The notes under the pieces: model-generated | What the model was told of the DNA's origin: nothing | The model's database searches: none | The model's input: the letters and a program-made list of their open reading frames with translations, nothing else | Made by a program: the position numbers and the translations under genes | Source: Pseudoruegeria sp039972875 | GTDB taxonomy: Bacteria > Pseudomonadota > Alphaproteobacteria > Rhodobacterales > Rhodobacteraceae | NCBI GenBank assembly: GCA_039972875.1 | Contig: JBDWMA010000055.1 | Location: 1 to 64,000 of the forward strand | DNA length: 64,000 bases | Direction of reading: 5' to 3' | Shown here: positions 17,402 through 25,200 of the stretch, piece by piece | Numbering within the stretch: position 1 is the first letter of the stretch | Layout: every line of letters starts with the position of its first letter

Positions 17402-17650
17402 CACCAATTTACGCAATGCGCTGAGCCCGTTGCGCCGCCGCACGACCTCTAATCAAGAAGGCCACCATCACCGCGGCTGTCGTCAGACCAGATTTTCCAA
17501 CCGTCGCAATACTGCAGGTATAGACAAGCGGTGCAGAGAGGTCGAACCAACTCAAAATCATTGCACTAATGCCAAGCATCTTCATTAGAAAAGACACCTG
17601 TAATATTGCTTCGGGGTGCGCAAGTTATTGGGGCTGTTTTGTTTTCTAGT

Positions 17651-18053
17651 CTAGGCATGATGGCCCTGTGGATGTGTCGATTTACGGATGACGAATTCAG
17701 CGACCGCCAAGTTGGGCACCCAACAAAGCCAAGCAACAACTGGATAAGCGACGTCTATTGAAATGCCTCCCAAAAGCTGAACAGGCAATATTACCCTCAA
17801 AGTCACACCTGCAAACGTCAATGCGATTGAGCGGATCAGCCATTCTTGATGAAGCGCGATCTGACCGCGCATGACGATTTGCATCGCGCGGAACATTGCA
17901 AGCAAACAAAGCACTACCAGCAATGATATGCAAGTAGAACGCTTCTTCAGATGTCAGAAGCTGATGGGCCGTACCTGCATATGCCTGATCCATCCCCTGC
18001 ACGACAAATCGATAGGAAACAAGAGCGACAACAATAGATAAGAACCAGAACAT
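17651..18053 (-). pseudogene. DUF2306 membrane protein, frameshifted
   Basis: Two overlapping minus-strand frames together resemble a DUF2306 membrane protein. The first (18053 down to about 17910) has a transmembrane start and FYLHIIAGS; the second (about 17923 down to 17651) has CLLAMFRAMQIVMRG, HQEWLIRSIALTFAGVTLR and AYPVVAWLCWVPNLAVAEF, the conserved C-terminal half. The frames switch around 17910-17923, and the region normally joining them is too short, so both a frameshift and an internal loss are likely. Confidence 0.65.
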
Positions 18054-18116
18054 GACTTGTCTGAGGCCAATGGTGCCTTACGGGACGCATTAAACTAGAA
18101 AGCGGATCTTGAATGA

Positions 18117-18260
18117 TGTCTTGCGGCCCTTGGTGGGGCAGATCAACTAAGTTGGTTTCGCGAAACCTATCCGGGTTTTGAGGACATCTTCAATCACGCG
18201 CTTATCGCGTCGCTTTTGGGTATCACGCCAGTGACACTCAGCCGGTTGCGCAATAGCTAG
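18117..18260 (+). pseudogene. Crp/Fnr-type regulator, HTH remnant
   Basis: In frame with GAT at 18141 the sequence reads WFRETYPGFEDIFNHALIAS then LLGITPVTLSRLRNS and a stop at 18258-18260. This is the C-terminal recognition helix region of a Crp/Fnr regulator (typical IASYLGITPVSLSRIR). The nucleotide-binding domain is absent, and an in-frame stop lies at 18114-18116, so only the last 45 or so codons remain. It overlaps the end of the convergent LysR gene by four bases. Confidence 0.6.
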
Positions 18261-19144
18261 CGCTTCAACTCTTCGATCAGAAAATCATAGACCCGCCGGA
18301 TGCGGCGGCTTGTCGTCAATTCGCGGTGGGCGACCAGCCAGATCGGGAAAGACAGCGGTTCCAGATCAGGCAGGACTCTCACCACATCAGGTTCGGCGTC
18401 CCCAATGTAGGCATCCAGAATACCGATGGCAGCCCCCTGCTTTACCAACTCCCACATCACCAGATAGCTTTCCGTCAGCAGCGGGAAATTCGCCTCCGTC
18501 AGGCCCAGCCCAAGGCTATTGAGGCCCTTCAGCATCATGCCATTGCGATCCATGTTCACGAAGTCAGCGTGGCGCAAATCATATGGCTTGGTCGGGTGGC
18601 CCAGTTTTTCGATATAGCTAGGCGCGGCATATAAGATCGCGTCCGCCATGCCGATCTTCTTTGCGATCAGGTCAGGTTCAGTTGGGCGAAAATGGCGGAT
18701 TGCAATGTCCGCCTCGCGGCGTAGCAAATCACTCGCATGATTAGAAACGACGATCTCGACCTGAATACCCGGTTCTTCAACGCGCAGCTTGGCAACAATC
18801 GGCGACAACAGAACAGTGGCATAAATTTCACTCGCGGATATGCTGATCGACCCTTCCAGCGCTTGGCTTTGGCCAAGGGCAGTTAGCGATACACGGCCCG
18901 CAGCTTCGCCCATGCCGCGCACATGGTCCAATAACTCCATGCCACTTGGCGTTAAAGTCAGGCCGCGACCCACACGTTCAAATAGGACGACACCAAGCTC
19001 CTGTTCCAATCCTTCAACCTGACGCCCAAGCGTCGGTTGTGCCATGCCCAAAGCACGAGCTGCGGCAGACAAGGATCCTTCTTCCGCCGTCACCAAAAAG
19101 GCCCGGGCTTTGTTCCAGTCGAATTTTACAGCACGCCAATCCAT
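18257..19144 (-). CDS. LysR-family transcriptional regulator
   Basis: A LysR-type regulator of about 295 residues from the ATG at 19144 (ATGs at 19156 and 19186 and a longer frame to 19222 are possible; none has a clear ribosome site). The HTH reads SLSAAARALGMAQPTLGRQV and the rest is a substrate-binding domain. It is divergent from a DUF4386 gene followed by an MDR oxidoreductase and an ABA4-like gene, so it likely controls that set. The effector is unknown. Confidence 0.85.
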   Translation of the reverse strand: MDWRAVKFDWNKARAFLVTAEEGSLSAAARALGMAQPTLGRQVEGLEQELGVVLFERVGRGLTLTPSGMELLDHVRGMGEAAGRVSLTALGQSQALEGSISISASEIYATVLLSPIVAKLRVEEPGIQVEIVVSNHASDLLRREADIAIRHFRPTEPDLIAKKIGMADAILYAAPSYIEKLGHPTKPYDLRHADFVNMDRNGMMLKGLNSLGLGLTEANFPLLTESYLVMWELVKQGAAIGILDAYIGDAEPDVVRVLPDLEPLSFPIWLVAHRELTTSRRIRRVYDFLIEELKR

Positions 19145-19245
19145 GCAGATATGCATATCAAAAATGGAAATCTGGTCAATTCGCATAGCTGGTTTTGAGT
19201 CGTAGACCTTTCGCAACGCCAACTGGAAACAAGAAAGGAAAGACC

Positions 19246-19962
19246 ATGACGACTATTCCACATACAAACTGGGATCCTGTCGCTGCGCGCACTGCTGGCG
19301 CTCTCTACCTCGCCATCGCCGTCTGCGGCGGTTTCAGCGTCGGCTTTGTTCCAATGCAAATCGTTGCCACTGATGCGGCTACGTCAGCCGCGAACCTTAT
19401 GGCCAATCAAGGGCTGTTCAAAATTGGCATCATCGCAGACGGCTTGGTGATCCTGTTTGAACTGGCGATCACCGCGATTCTTTATCAGATGTTCCGGAAC
19501 GTTGGGCCAAAGATGGCGATGGTCGCGCTGATCTCTCGTGCGGGCATGATTTCCGTCATGGGGATTAACATCCTGCTTTGGGTGATGCCTTACATGTTGC
19601 TGACCCGTGACACCGGCTGGGACACAGCGCAACAGCACGACCTTGTTCAAATATTTTTTGATGCGCATGCGACGGGCGTCTTTGTCTGGCAGCTGTTCTT
19701 TGGGGCGCACCTGCTAGCGCTTGGCTGGCTGGCGATGAAATCCGATGTCGTTCCACAAATTCTGGGTCGGGGTCTGTTCATCGGTGCTTTTGGCTATCTG
19801 TTGCAAGGTATCGTCGAGTTGACGTTCACGGATGTCGCCGCACTCGACTACACCTACATCGCGCTACTGGTCATCGTCACGATTTCCGAAATCAGCTTTG
19901 GCCTTTGGCTGCTGATCCGCGGTGGCCGGACTTCCCCCCAATTCTCAACTGCACCCGCATAA
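19246..19962 (+). CDS. DUF4386 membrane protein
   Basis: A 238-residue membrane protein with about six predicted helices, matching DUF4386 in length and layout (ARTAGALYLAIAVCG near the N-terminus, FFGAHLLALGWLAMKSD in the middle). The function of the family is unknown. The ATG at 19246 is preceded by AGGAAAG; the reading frame extends upstream to 19195 but with no start signal. It ends 12 bases before the next gene and probably shares a transcript with it. Confidence 0.82.
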   Translation: MTTIPHTNWDPVAARTAGALYLAIAVCGGFSVGFVPMQIVATDAATSAANLMANQGLFKIGIIADGLVILFELAITAILYQMFRNVGPKMAMVALISRAGMISVMGINILLWVMPYMLLTRDTGWDTAQQHDLVQIFFDAHATGVFVWQLFFGAHLLALGWLAMKSDVVPQILGRGLFIGAFGYLLQGIVELTFTDVAALDYTYIALLVIVTISEISFGLWLLIRGGRTSPQFSTAPA

Positions 19963-19974
19963 AGGAGACTTTCA

Positions 19975-21012
19975 ATGCTGGCCTATTCATACAAACAATA
20001 CGGATCACCCGACGTGATCAAACAAGTCACACTGCCCCAACCAACACCAAAACCAAATGAGGTTTTGATCCGCATCTTCACTACGACTGTCAGCGCGGGT
20101 GACTGGCGGGCGCGCAGCCTGACAATGCCGAAGGGTCTTGGCCTGATGGGGCGTGTGGTGTTTGGCCTACGCGGGCCGCGCAAGCCGATCCTCGGCACTG
20201 AATTTTCGGGTGTGATCGAGGCGGTTGGCGCAAATGTCACCCATTACCTAACCAGCGACGCCGTGATTGGATTTCCGGGTGCTGCATTTGGGGCACATGC
20301 AGAATTCATCACGATGCCTGCGAACGGAAAGCTGACCCTGAAGCCGGACAACATCGGCTTTATACACGCAGCAGCGATCCCGTTTGGTGCAACCACGGCT
20401 TACGACTTTTTGGTCAATAAGGCGAAACTACAACGGGGTGAGACTGTGCTGATCAACGGGGCCTCTGGGTCGGTTGGGTCGGCCTGTGTGCAAATCGCCA
20501 AACATCTCGGCGCGCATGTGACCGCTGTCTGTAGCGGTGGTAACGCGGAAATGGTGCGCACTTTGGGTGCAGATCACGTGATCAATTATCGTGCGCAAAA
20601 CGTCGTTGAGAAGGGCACCCAATACGACATGGTTGTCGACACGGTCGGAACGCTGCCTTGGGCCAAGGCCAAGCACGCCATCAAACGCGGCGGAAAAATG
20701 GTCCTGATCGCGGGTATAACATCGGACATGTTCTTTGGCAGTCTCAAGGCGCGCCTTGCGGGCAAGAAAATGGTGGGCGGCGTCGCGTCTGAGGATCGGG
20801 ATATCTTGGAGGCGGTCGTAATACTCGCCCATCAAGGTGTTTTTCAGCCCGTCATTGACAGAAGCTACGCGTTTGAGGATATGAAAGCTGCACATGCCCA
20901 TGTCGATACGGGGCGTAAGAAGGGGAACGTGGTCGTCACTGTGACATCTCAAGACAGGACGCGTTCGCCCATTGAAATGGAACTTCAGTCAAAGGATGTG
21001 GTCTATGCCTGA
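19975..21012 (+). CDS. MDR-family NAD(P)-dependent oxidoreductase
   Basis: A 345-residue medium-chain dehydrogenase/reductase of the quinone oxidoreductase type. The N-terminal GroES-like fold reads PNEVLIRIFTTTVSAGDWRAR, and the cofactor-binding Rossmann motif is LINGASGSVGSACVQIAKHL (about residues 158-177). Structural-zinc cysteines are not evident, consistent with the zinc-free quinone reductase branch. The ribosome site AGGAG lies before the ATG. Its last eight bases overlap the ABA4-like gene. The substrate is unknown. Confidence 0.85.
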   Translation: MLAYSYKQYGSPDVIKQVTLPQPTPKPNEVLIRIFTTTVSAGDWRARSLTMPKGLGLMGRVVFGLRGPRKPILGTEFSGVIEAVGANVTHYLTSDAVIGFPGAAFGAHAEFITMPANGKLTLKPDNIGFIHAAAIPFGATTAYDFLVNKAKLQRGETVLINGASGSVGSACVQIAKHLGAHVTAVCSGGNAEMVRTLGADHVINYRAQNVVEKGTQYDMVVDTVGTLPWAKAKHAIKRGGKMVLIAGITSDMFFGSLKARLAGKKMVGGVASEDRDILEAVVILAHQGVFQPVIDRSYAFEDMKAAHAHVDTGRKKGNVVVTVTSQDRTRSPIEMELQSKDVVYA

Positions 21013-21442
21013 TCCAAACATGAATTTTGAACTTCTATTCTCATTGGCTGGCGTTCTGGCGATGGCAGGCTGGTTAGTCTTGCTTGTATCGCCTCTTATT
21101 CCACTGTGGTCTGATCGGATTTCGGGGCTCCTCATTCCGTCGGTGCTATCGGCTGGCTATGTGGTGCTAGCGGTTTTCTTTCCTTCAGGTGGGGACGGCG
21201 GGTTTGGCAGCCTCGACGCTGTTATGACTCTCTTTTCGCAGCCGAGTGCGATGTTGGCTGGTTGGATCCACTACCTTGCATTTGACCTTCTGATCGGAGC
21301 TTGGATATGCCGGACAGCGAGACACGATGGTTTGACCTTCTGGTTGGTTGCGCCGTGCCTTCCACTGACCTTTCTTCTTGGCCCAGCAGGTTTCCTCGCC
21401 TTCTTATTCGTCCGCACAATTGCGAAGCCCAAAGCGGCTTAG
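21005..21442 (+). CDS. ABA4-like (DUF4281) membrane protein
   Basis: A 145-residue membrane protein with four predicted helices, of the ABA4-like family (conserved HYLAFDLLIGAWICRTA and LLGPAGFLAFLFVR). In plants ABA4 is linked to neoxanthin formation; the bacterial role is unknown. The start at 21005 (ATGCCTGATCC) is preferred since an earlier in-frame start at 20972 would run deep into the previous gene. It is the third gene of the operon facing the LysR regulator. Confidence 0.78.
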   Translation: MPDPNMNFELLFSLAGVLAMAGWLVLLVSPLIPLWSDRISGLLIPSVLSAGYVVLAVFFPSGGDGGFGSLDAVMTLFSQPSAMLAGWIHYLAFDLLIGAWICRTARHDGLTFWLVAPCLPLTFLLGPAGFLAFLFVRTIAKPKAA

Positions 21443-21473
21443 ACCTCAGTGAAATGAAGAAAGGTGTCTCCTA

Positions 21474-21590
21474 ATGACATACAATGAAACACAGCTTGCT
21501 CATCTGATCTGCGGTTCAACGGGCGCCGGCAAAACGATTTATGCGCAAGAGTTGGCAAAGGCGTATTGCCAAGTTGTTGACTGGGTTTGA
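21474..21590 (+). pseudogene. ATP-binding AAA-type protein, 5' stub
   Basis: An ATG with good leader (GAAGAAAGGTG) starts a protein with a perfect Walker A, GSTGAGKT, then TIYAQELAKA. It resembles the N-terminus of AAA_33 or zeta-toxin-like ATP-binding proteins. After about 30 residues the gene is cut by the end of an IS6-like fragment (from 21564), which supplies the stop at 21588. The rest of the gene is gone. Confidence 0.65.
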
Positions 21591-21749
21591 TAAAGCTATG
21601 TTGGCCCCATGAATATTCCAATTGAATTGCCACGCTTGAAGGGCTTTCGTTATCCTTGTGGGATTATTGCGTAGGCTGTTTGGGCGTACCATCGGTTAGC
21701 TCTGAGCACAGCTGATGTTGAAGACCTGTTGGCCGCGCGGGGCGTGATC
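21564..21749 (+). mobile_element. IS6-like element, 5' fragment
   Basis: The end TATTGCCAAGTTGTTG (21564-21579) is shared exactly, in the reverse sense relative to the transposase, with 41341-41356. From the ATG at 21609 the frame gives MNIPIELPRLKGFRYP, one stop (TAG), then AVWAYHRLALSTADVEDLLA, the N-terminus of an IS6-family transposase. It breaks off after LLAARGVI and runs into a TauE/SafE fragment. It is inactive. Confidence 0.75.
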
Positions 21750-21892
21750 GACGCCAGCAAAGGCGCGGCAATCCTCCCAAACCCCATGCCCGTCGATGTC
21801 TGAAACATTGCGGCGAGAACGACGATGCAGTTCGCGACCAAGAGGGAGGAAAACGGCTGTGGGGACTTTATGTTGTCCTTTCTTGACCTCAA
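21750..21892 (-). pseudogene. TauE/SafE exporter, N-terminal fragment
   Basis: The minus-strand frame reads LLVANCIVVLAAMFQTSTGM then GFGRIAAPLLASI, which matches the first helix and the conserved (S/T)GxGFxxIAAPLL segment of TauE/SafE anion exporters. The true start is unclear, as only a TTG at 21892 opens the frame. The gene is cut after about 45 residues by the IS6-like fragment. It sits just downstream of tauR in the taurine locus, where a sulfite or sulfonate exporter would be expected. Confidence 0.6.
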
Positions 21893-21913
21893 AAATTCAT
21901 TGCGGCAGCCGTA

Positions 21914-23395
21914 TTACGGCGTTGAAGCGCCCGTGAACTTGTCCGCAATAATCCGAATACCTTTGGCTATGCGATTGACGGGAATGGAAGAATACCCAAG
22001 TCTGAAATACTCGTTCGGTTGGTTATCGCCACTAAAGAACGGTGCCCCCGGTTCGATCACAACACCATCGCTCAAAAGCTCTTGCGCTAAAATTTCAGTA
22101 TCTGTCCCATCCGGCACTTTGATCCAAAGACTTGTTCCACCGAATTTGGCAGCACCTGCCGTTTCCAAAACAGTGTCCTTCAAAGCATCAACTGCCGCCG
22201 TACGCCGTTTTGCAAATTCCCGCCGCATATCCCGGATCAGCAGGTCATAATGCCCTTGTGCCAGGAAATACGCAGCCGTCCGTTGTAGATGCCCGGGAGG
22301 ATGGCGGAGCATCATCGATCGTAGTTCTTTGGCCTCAGCGATAACTCTTTCTGGTCCAACGAGATAGCCTAACCTTAAGCCAGGGAACAGCGCTTTGGAA
22401 AAGCTGCCCGCGTAAAGGACACACTCGTCCTTGTCGATCGCCTTAAGTGCAGGGCTTGGTGGTTCGATAAAGCTCATTTCGAACTCGTAGTCATCTTCAA
22501 CGATCACAAAATCATTGTCGCGTGCCTGCTCAAGAAGACGGATGCGCCTCTCTCGGGACAAGGTCGCTCCTGTCGGTGCGTGGTGGCTGGGTGTCACAAA
22601 GACAGCTTGCGTTCCAGCGGGTATCTTATTCGGGGGAAGGCCATATTGATCGACATCTACGGTTGTCACTTCTGCACCGCACCACCGCAAAGTCTGTGCT
22701 GTATCCGGGTAGCCGGGATTCTCACAGACGGCTTTCAAAGGGTTGCGGGTCAAAAGTTCCGTTGCAAGCCAAAGCGCGTTTTGCGCGCCAACGGTAATCA
22801 GGATTTGTTCGCGCCTAGCGGTAATGCCGCGACGCGGTAGCATACGTGCCAAGATATAGTCCACGAGCAGCGGATCATCGGTCGCCTCATTGCTTGCCAT
22901 AAGCTCAAAGTCGCGTTTCCCCATTGCTTGGCGCGCACATTCACGCCAAGCGGTGTGTTTGAACAAGCTGCTGTCCATCTCGCCGAACACAAAAGGGTAG
23001 GGCATAGACCGCCAGTCGGCAGGTTTGATAATCCGGCGCCGCTTTGCGAGGTTTTCTGACAAAACGTTTTTCCAGACGGTGCTAGTATTGGCTACGTCTG
23101 CTACGTTGCCTTTCGGAAGCTGTGGAACCGCACCGTTATCGACAACAAGATACCCACTGCGATCTTTAGTTTCGAGGAATCCCTGATCGACTAAGTCCTG
23201 AAAAGCCAGCGTCACAGTCATGCGGGCCACTCCTAGGTGGTCTGCAAGCTTGCGTGAAGAGGGCATCAAAGAGCCAGGCATGGCTTGCTTTGATAGAATC
23301 GACGCGATGACGGTTTCGCGTATCTGTGTTTGCAGCGGTCTTTTGGATTTTCGATCCAAAAAGAAGACATCTGCTGCGATGCGTGGTTTGGCCAT
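21914..23395 (-). CDS. tauR: MocR-type activator of taurine genes, TauR
   Basis: A 493-residue MocR/GntR protein: a GntR winged HTH (residues about 20-90, LADHLGVARMTVTLAFQDLV) joined to an aminotransferase-fold domain that uses pyridoxal phosphate (PLP lysine in YAGSFSKALFPGLRLGYL). It faces the tauKLM-tauXY-xsc operon, and in Rhodobacter TauR is the MocR regulator that activates taurine genes, so the assignment rests on family plus context. Candidate TauR boxes lie in the shared promoter at 23416-23447. The 3' neighbour on the same strand is the broken TauE fragment. Confidence 0.88.
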   Translation of the reverse strand: MAKPRIAADVFFLDRKSKRPLQTQIRETVIASILSKQAMPGSLMPSSRKLADHLGVARMTVTLAFQDLVDQGFLETKDRSGYLVVDNGAVPQLPKGNVADVANTSTVWKNVLSENLAKRRRIIKPADWRSMPYPFVFGEMDSSLFKHTAWRECARQAMGKRDFELMASNEATDDPLLVDYILARMLPRRGITARREQILITVGAQNALWLATELLTRNPLKAVCENPGYPDTAQTLRWCGAEVTTVDVDQYGLPPNKIPAGTQAVFVTPSHHAPTGATLSRERRIRLLEQARDNDFVIVEDDYEFEMSFIEPPSPALKAIDKDECVLYAGSFSKALFPGLRLGYLVGPERVIAEAKELRSMMLRHPPGHLQRTAAYFLAQGHYDLLIRDMRREFAKRRTAAVDALKDTVLETAGAAKFGGTSLWIKVPDGTDTEILAQELLSDGVVIEPGAPFFSGDNQPNEYFRLGYSSIPVNRIAKGIRIIADKFTGASTP

Positions 23396-23415
23396 GATTC
23401 AGTGTGTTAGCTGAT

Positions 23416-23447
23416 CTGGTCTAAGTCAATAAAATTTCTGGCCCTAA
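23416..23447. promoter_or_regulatory. direct repeats, candidate TauR boxes
   Basis: CTGGTCTAAG (23416-23425) and CTGGCCCTAA (23438-23447) lie 22 bases apart, two helical turns, between tauR and tauK. TauR of Rhodobacter is known to bind direct repeats close to CTGGACYTAA; the second copy differs from it at one base, the first at three. Confidence 0.5.
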
Positions 23448-23553
23448 CGCTAGGTTAATGATTCCCCCTAGGCGATGCGTAGCTTGGGGGTGGGCGATGC
23501 AAATTCTCCGCAATCTGAGCAATTCTTGCTTAAGCAACAATGGAGGACACTCA

Positions 23554-24570
23554 ATGACACTTCTTTCACGGATGACGTCAACTGCGGCAGTCGCACTAAC
23601 GGCAACTTTCCTAAGCATCGGCGCTGCTGATGCGAAAAACTTCAAAATCGCAGTTGGAGACAGCGGCGGCAGCAGCCAGGAAGCAACTGGTTTGGCATTT
23701 GTTGAAGCTCTCGAAGAGCTTTCAGATGGCAACCACACCGCGACCTTGTTCCTCAACGGCCAGCTTGGCTCCGAGCAGGACACAGTCAACGAAGCGGCCA
23801 TCGGCACGCTCGACATGTCGATCCTCGCGATCAACAACGTTACACCATTCTCACCAACTGTTGGCGTGTTCTCACTGCCTTACGTTATTCTGAGCTTGGA
23901 AGATGCTGAAAAACTGACACAAGGCCCAATCGGTCAGGAACTGACGGAAAACACAATCAACGACGCCGGCGTGCGCGTTATTGCATGGACTTACACAGGC
24001 TTCCGTCGCCTGACCAACTCCAAAAAGCCGGTGAAATCCGTTGCTGATTTGCAGGGTCTGGTGATCCGCGTTCCCAAGAACGAAATCATGATCGACACGT
24101 ACAAAGCCTGGGGCATCAGCCCGACACCAATGGCATGGTCAGAGACTTTCGCTGGTTTGCAGACCAAAGTTGTTGACGGTCAGGACAACCCATACACAAC
24201 CATCAACGCGATGAAGTTCTATGAAGTGCAAAAGTACGTCACGAACATCCGCTACATCTTCTCGATTGAGCCGCTGATCGTGTCCGAGCAAGTCTTCCAA
24301 GGCCTGTCCGCTGCCGATCAGGAGATCATCCTTGAAGCAGGCAAAAAAGCCACTGCGGCATCTGCACAGTTCCTGCGCGACAAGGAAGCCGAGATCAAGC
24401 AGATCCTGTTGGACCAAGGCATGCAGATTGATGACCCAGAAAACAATGAGCAAGAGTTCATTGACCTGGCGACAGCTGCTGTTTGGCCAAAATTCTACGA
24501 GAGCATCGGCGGCATTGAAAAGCTGAACGCTGTTTTGGCTGAAATCGGCCGTGATCCCGTCTCTGAATAA
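23554..24570 (+). CDS. tauK: taurine TRAP transporter binding protein
   Basis: A 338-residue TRAP substrate-binding protein with a signal peptide (residues 1-27, ending GAADA). The segment VIRVPKNEIMIDTYKAWG and ETFAGLQTKVVDGQDNP are typical of DctP proteins. The start at 23554 follows GGAGG at seven bases; the frame upstream to 23458 has no leader. As the first gene of a taurine dissimilation operon it corresponds to TauK of Rhodobacter sphaeroides and should capture taurine in the periplasm. A perfect palindrome follows its stop. Confidence 0.9.
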   Translation: MTLLSRMTSTAAVALTATFLSIGAADAKNFKIAVGDSGGSSQEATGLAFVEALEELSDGNHTATLFLNGQLGSEQDTVNEAAIGTLDMSILAINNVTPFSPTVGVFSLPYVILSLEDAEKLTQGPIGQELTENTINDAGVRVIAWTYTGFRRLTNSKKPVKSVADLQGLVIRVPKNEIMIDTYKAWGISPTPMAWSETFAGLQTKVVDGQDNPYTTINAMKFYEVQKYVTNIRYIFSIEPLIVSEQVFQGLSAADQEIILEAGKKATAASAQFLRDKEAEIKQILLDQGMQIDDPENNEQEFIDLATAAVWPKFYESIGGIEKLNAVLAEIGRDPVSE

Positions 24571-24588
24571 GTCTGACTTAAAGCGAAC

Positions 24589-24612
24589 GACAAGCGCTCA
24601 TGAGCGCTTGTC
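24589..24612 (+). promoter_or_regulatory. perfect palindrome between tauK and tauL
   Basis: A 24-base perfect palindrome (left arm GACAAGCGCTCA, right arm its exact complement) starts 18 bases after the tauK stop. As RNA it forms a 10-bp or longer stem. The following TCTCATCTC is not a T run, so partial termination or mRNA 3' protection is more likely than full termination. The hydroxyproline TRAP operon has a stem-loop in the same place. Confidence 0.6.
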
Positions 24613-24633
24613 TCATCTCAGTGGGAGGGGACA

Positions 24634-25200
24634 ATGGCTAAACTTTGGTACATCGTAGACAATATCGAAAGCTACATCTGTCGTACGCTTTTGGCGATTT
24701 TCGTGTGCTTGCTGTTCTTGCAGGTTATCGTGCGCACGTTGTTCGATTTTTCATTCTCGTGGGTCGAAGAACTGTCGATCTACATGTTCGTCTGGTTCGT
24801 CTTCTTTGGGGCGAGCTATGCGGCCAAGATGGGTGCCCACAACCGCGTCACCTTCCAATTCAAGTTTTTGCCACCTTCGAAAATCAAATACATTGCGGCC
24901 TTTGCCGATCTGTTCTGGATCTTCTTCAACGTCTACTTTGTCTACCTCTCGATAGATTTCATCTTCAACAAGATGAACCGTTTTCAGTCGTCCCAAACCA
25001 TGGGGTTCCACCTGAGCTGGGTCTACATCGTGCTGCCGATTGCGTTCACTTTGATGACCATCCGGGTCATTCAGGTGAATTACAAAAAAATCATTCTGGG
25101 CGAAGATTTGCGCGACCCTGATGCAATCGACCTCGAAGAAGTGCGCGCAGAAATTACCGAAGATTCTGGCAAGCCAGATCTTGATGGGGAGCAAAGATAA
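24634..25200 (+). CDS. tauL: taurine TRAP small permease
   Basis: A 188-residue DctQ-family protein with four predicted helices. WVEELSIYMFVWFVFFGASY and the following KMGAHNRVTF are the conserved TRAP small-permease region. It ends in a hydrophilic tail of about 30 residues. The stop and the tauM start share one base (TAATG), so translation is coupled. It forms the membrane complex with TauM. Confidence 0.88.
   Translation: MAKLWYIVDNIESYICRTLLAIFVCLLFLQVIVRTLFDFSFSWVEELSIYMFVWFVFFGASYAAKMGAHNRVTFQFKFLPPSKIKYIAAFADLFWIFFNVYFVYLSIDFIFNKMNRFQSSQTMGFHLSWVYIVLPIAFTLMTIRVIQVNYKKIILGEDLRDPDAIDLEEVRAEITEDSGKPDLDGEQR

Noticed and set aside
17409..17597. 62-codon minus-strand ORF with a hydrophobic start
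   Set aside because: No leader, no family and a frame likely opened by chance beside the decayed DUF2306 gene. Kept out for lack of support.
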